Shown here: positions 23,545 through 25,028 of the stretch, one piece after another
How positions within the stretch are numbered: position 1 is the first letter of the stretch
Layout: every line of letters begins with the position of its first letter
Assembly (NCBI GenBank): GCA_944358275.1
Contig: CALVQZ010000140.1
Location: 1-25,028 of the forward strand
Direction of reading: 5' to 3'
Length of the DNA: 25,028 nt
Origin: an uncultured Bacilli bacterium
Lineage (GTDB): Bacteria; Bacillota_I; Bacilli_A; RF39; UBA660
Position numbers and translations under genes: made by a program
The notes under the pieces: model-generated
The model's input: the letters and a program-made list of their open reading frames with translations, nothing else
Told to the model about the DNA's origin: nothing
The model's database searches: none

Positions 23545-23584
23545 AAAAATCGATATTTAGATTATTCTATTTATCGATTTTTTT
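23545..23584. terminator. Intrinsic terminator after lexA, possibly bidirectional
   Basis: AAAAATCGATA (23545-23555) pairs with TATCGATTTTT (23572-23582 region), with an inner TAGA/TCTA stem in the loop and a T-run after it. The opposite strand also ends in Ts, so it may stop the convergent gene at 23635 too. Confidence 0.82.
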
Positions 23585-23634
23585 GTAATAAACTCATTTA
23601 CTTTATAAAAATTGTCTAATTCTTTTTACTTTTC

Positions 23635-24153
23635 TTATCTTCTTTTCATACCTGGATTTCTACCACCTGCATTTTTAAAATTACCAATTGTCGTAGTTAT
23701 ATTTGAAATAGTAAATGTTTCATATTCTTCATCATTAACTTTTATTACATAACTTTCATTCTTTTTGAATAAAGAAGATGCGACTACTAACGAAGAATAT
23801 GTTTTACTAGATTCATAAGATACTATTTCTTCATTATTACTATTTACAATAGTTATTTTATCTCCTTTCGTATTTATAGATATAAGTCCATTTTCAATAC
23901 TTCCTGTTAAATTGTATATACCATCTTCAGTTATCTCAATGCTTTTACTAAGTTCATAATTTTTACTTTCATAAATAGACCAGTCTATTTCTTCATCAGA
24001 ATCATCTGTATCTATCGATATGTCGATTGAATCAGTAGTGCTTGTAGAATAATTATCAGAATTATCTTTTTCTTTTCTAAGTACTATAAAAATCAAAATA
24101 AAAACTATTAAAATAAAACTACCAATTATTAAAAATATTTTTTTATTTTTCAT
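23635..24153 (-). CDS. Internally shortened Cthe_2159-like (DUF4353) carbohydrate-binding protein
   Basis: Protein of 172 aa with an N-terminal membrane anchor (about 5-25) and an Asp/Ser/Thr-rich linker. Residues 65-97 resemble the start of the Cthe_2159/DUF4353 beta-helix domain (I-T-E-D-G-I-Y-N-L-T-G-S-I). Residues 98-155 resemble its very end (I-T-I-V-N-S-N-N-E-E-I-V-S-Y, then T-Y-S-S-L-V-V-A-S-S). The tail G-G-R-N-P-G-M-K-R-R is also typical. Full members have several hundred residues of beta-helix between these parts; here they are joined in frame. The start keeps an AAGGAG site, so it may be translated. This family is often found with VTC and DUF4956 genes, as here. Whether the mini protein works is unknown; it may be a decaying gene. 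Confidence 0.7.
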   Translation of the reverse strand: MKNKKIFLIIGSFILIVFILIFIVLRKEKDNSDNYSTSTTDSIDISIDTDDSDEEIDWSIYESKNYELSKSIEITEDGIYNLTGSIENGLISINTKGDKITIVNSNNEEIVSYESSKTYSSLVVASSLFKKNESYVIKVNDEEYETFTISNITTTIGNFKNAGGRNPGMKRR

Positions 24154-24164
24154 ATAACTTCTCC

Positions 24165-24686
24165 TTACATTTCACTACCATCTAATTCATGACTTAACAT
24201 TATTTTTAAATTACCATTTCTTACTCTAAGTTCATCAATAAACTTTTTTTCATTTATATCAGATTTTAATGTAATAACATAATGTAATTCAAATAAACTA
24301 CCCATATTCATAGTTTTTACAAGTTGCAATTTATATTCTTTTACATATTTATTAAATATTTCATCAAACATATCAGTATAATCTAAATTTTCAGGTACAA
24401 GAATTTTAAGTATCTTCGTATTTGAATCAACATCAAACAACTTAATTTTACTAAATATAAATATTACAAGCGAAACAATAACAGTTATTAAAGATGCAAA
24501 AAATATGTGTCCCATCCCTGTTGCAAGTCCTATTGTCATTGCAAAAAATACGCTTAATATCTCTTTAGATGTCTTCTTATGTGTATATGCAATAATAACT
24601 CCTAATACAATTCAAAATGCTGTACAATGTAATATCCAAGATATTTCAATACTACTACTTCTATTTGTTCATATACTATCTAACAT
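24165..24686 (-). pseudogene. DUF4956 membrane protein gene, internally deleted and interrupted by two TGA codons
   Basis: From the ATG at 24686 (AGGAGG site) the frame reads M-L-D-S-I, TGA (24671-24669), about 18 residues, TGA (24614-24612), then I-V-L-G-V-I-I-A-Y and S-K-E-I-L-S-V-F-F-A-M-T-I-G-L-A-T-G-M-G and on to a soluble C-terminus. The parts match the start, first membrane helix and later half of DUF4956, but about 70 central residues with further helices are missing. The longest open stretch begins at an internal ATG at 24539 (124 codons) without a ribosome site. TGA is a stop in other genes here, so this is most likely a pseudogene. DUF4956 proteins usually accompany VTC polyphosphate polymerases, as here. 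Confidence 0.82.
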
Positions 24687-25028
24687 ACTCTCCTCCTATC
24701 ATAAATATATATTTTTCCATATTTAGAAAATGACACTGGATATATGCCTAAATTAGATAAATTATTTACTAACCATAAAGGTATAGAGCCTAATGTTTTA
24801 ATTTCCATTATATATATCTCTTTATCAAAGTATAATTTACCATCATCACCAAATTCTAACGATAAATTATCTTTTCTACTTCTTAAATTATTGTCTATAG
24901 TAATCCTTAAGTTATCATCATCACGCCCTTTATAACTCTTTCTATCATATGCTATAAAATAAGACGGTTTTAAATTATAAAAATTAAATAAATAATCTAT
25001 CTTTTTCATTATCTGATTATCATAATCA
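24680..25028 (-). CDS. VTC-domain polyphosphate polymerase, C-terminal part (runs off the window)
   Basis: The frame is open to the window edge, and the codons before the first visible ATG (25009) already fit the domain, so the 5' part lies outside. The visible part (about 116 codons) matches the end of the VTC catalytic tunnel domain: K-P-S-Y-F-I-A-Y-D-R, L-R-I-T-I-D, I-M-E-I-K-T-L-G-S-I-P-L-W-L and S-F-S-K-Y-G. The conserved Arg, the Glu and Lys of E-I-K, and the S-K-Y-G end are kept. The family makes polyphosphate from nucleotide triphosphate or acts on related chains. The last codons overlap the start and ribosome site of the DUF4956 remnant. Confidence 0.85.
   Translation of the reverse strand, partial: DYDNQIMKKIDYLFNFYNLKPSYFIAYDRKSYKGRDDDNLRITIDNNLRSRKDNLSLEFGDDGKLYFDKEIYIMEIKTLGSIPLWLVNNLSNLGIYPVSFSKYGKIYIYDRRRVC

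Noticed and set aside
24612..24671. Genetic code 4 (TGA = Trp)
   Set aside because: rsmH and the prepilin ORF end at TGA at sensible lengths, and complete genes use TGG for Trp. The TGAs in the DUF4956 gene come with a deletion, so decay is simpler.

Overview
The window is about 25 kb of very AT-rich DNA. Almost every gene is on the minus strand; only lexA is clearly on plus. Strong AGGAGG/GGTG ribosome sites, consensus TTGACA-17-TATAAT promoters, LexA boxes of the Bacillus type (CGAAC-N4-GTTYG) and the orders mraZ-rsmH-ftsL-pbp2B, ruvA-ruvB-queA-tgt and gpr-spoIIP all point to a low-GC Firmicute of the class Bacilli. Prepilin/InlB-repeat/glycine-rich surface proteins suggest an uncultured, gut-type, genome-reduced lineage, but this placement is inference. 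Functional TGA stops (for example in rsmH) indicate the standard code.

Layout, low to high coordinate, with transcription running mostly right to left. (1) 1-195: gene-free, with a 72-bp imperfect palindrome. (2) 196-4011: start of the division and cell wall cluster (mraZ, rsmH, ftsL, PBP2b/SpoVD-like transpeptidase), driven by a consensus promoter followed by four MraZ-type boxes spaced exactly 10 bp apart. (3) 4182-5683: a type IV prepilin-like ORF and an InlB-repeat/glycine-rich ORF that look like one gene split by a frameshift. (4) 5692-12716: mtnN, a secreted M23 peptidase, a FemABX aminoacyltransferase, a Xer recombinase, an unknown 233-aa protein and the FtsK/SpoIIIE translocase. (5) 12865-16049: a pseudouridine synthase, then a compact flavin-based extracellular electron transfer set: ApbE flavin transferase, NusG-II protein (EetA-like), Gx transporter (EetB-like) and an FMN-binding lipoprotein (PplA-like). 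(6) 16104-18493: the gpr-spoIIP sporulation pair, where SpoIIP has lost its catalytic residues, with the remnant of a DUF4143 ATPase between them. (7) 18544-22592: a zinc-ribbon membrane protein, tgt, queA, ruvB, ruvA. (8) 22653-23541: lexA and a divergent 49-aa membrane protein sharing a control region with two LexA boxes, a candidate SOS division inhibitor. (9) 23635-25028: a polyphosphate-polymerase (VTC) cluster running off the window, whose two companion genes (DUF4956 and Cthe_2159-like) have both lost their middles.

Four features stand out: the SOS micro-operon next to lexA, the minimal electron-transfer operon, the catalytically dead SpoIIP beside gpr, and a recurrent pattern of genes that keep both ends and translation signals but lack their centres (glycine-rich surface protein, DUF4143 ATPase, DUF4956, Cthe_2159). 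No rRNA, tRNA, insertion sequence or CRISPR array was recognised, and no gene-free stretch exceeds 300 bases.
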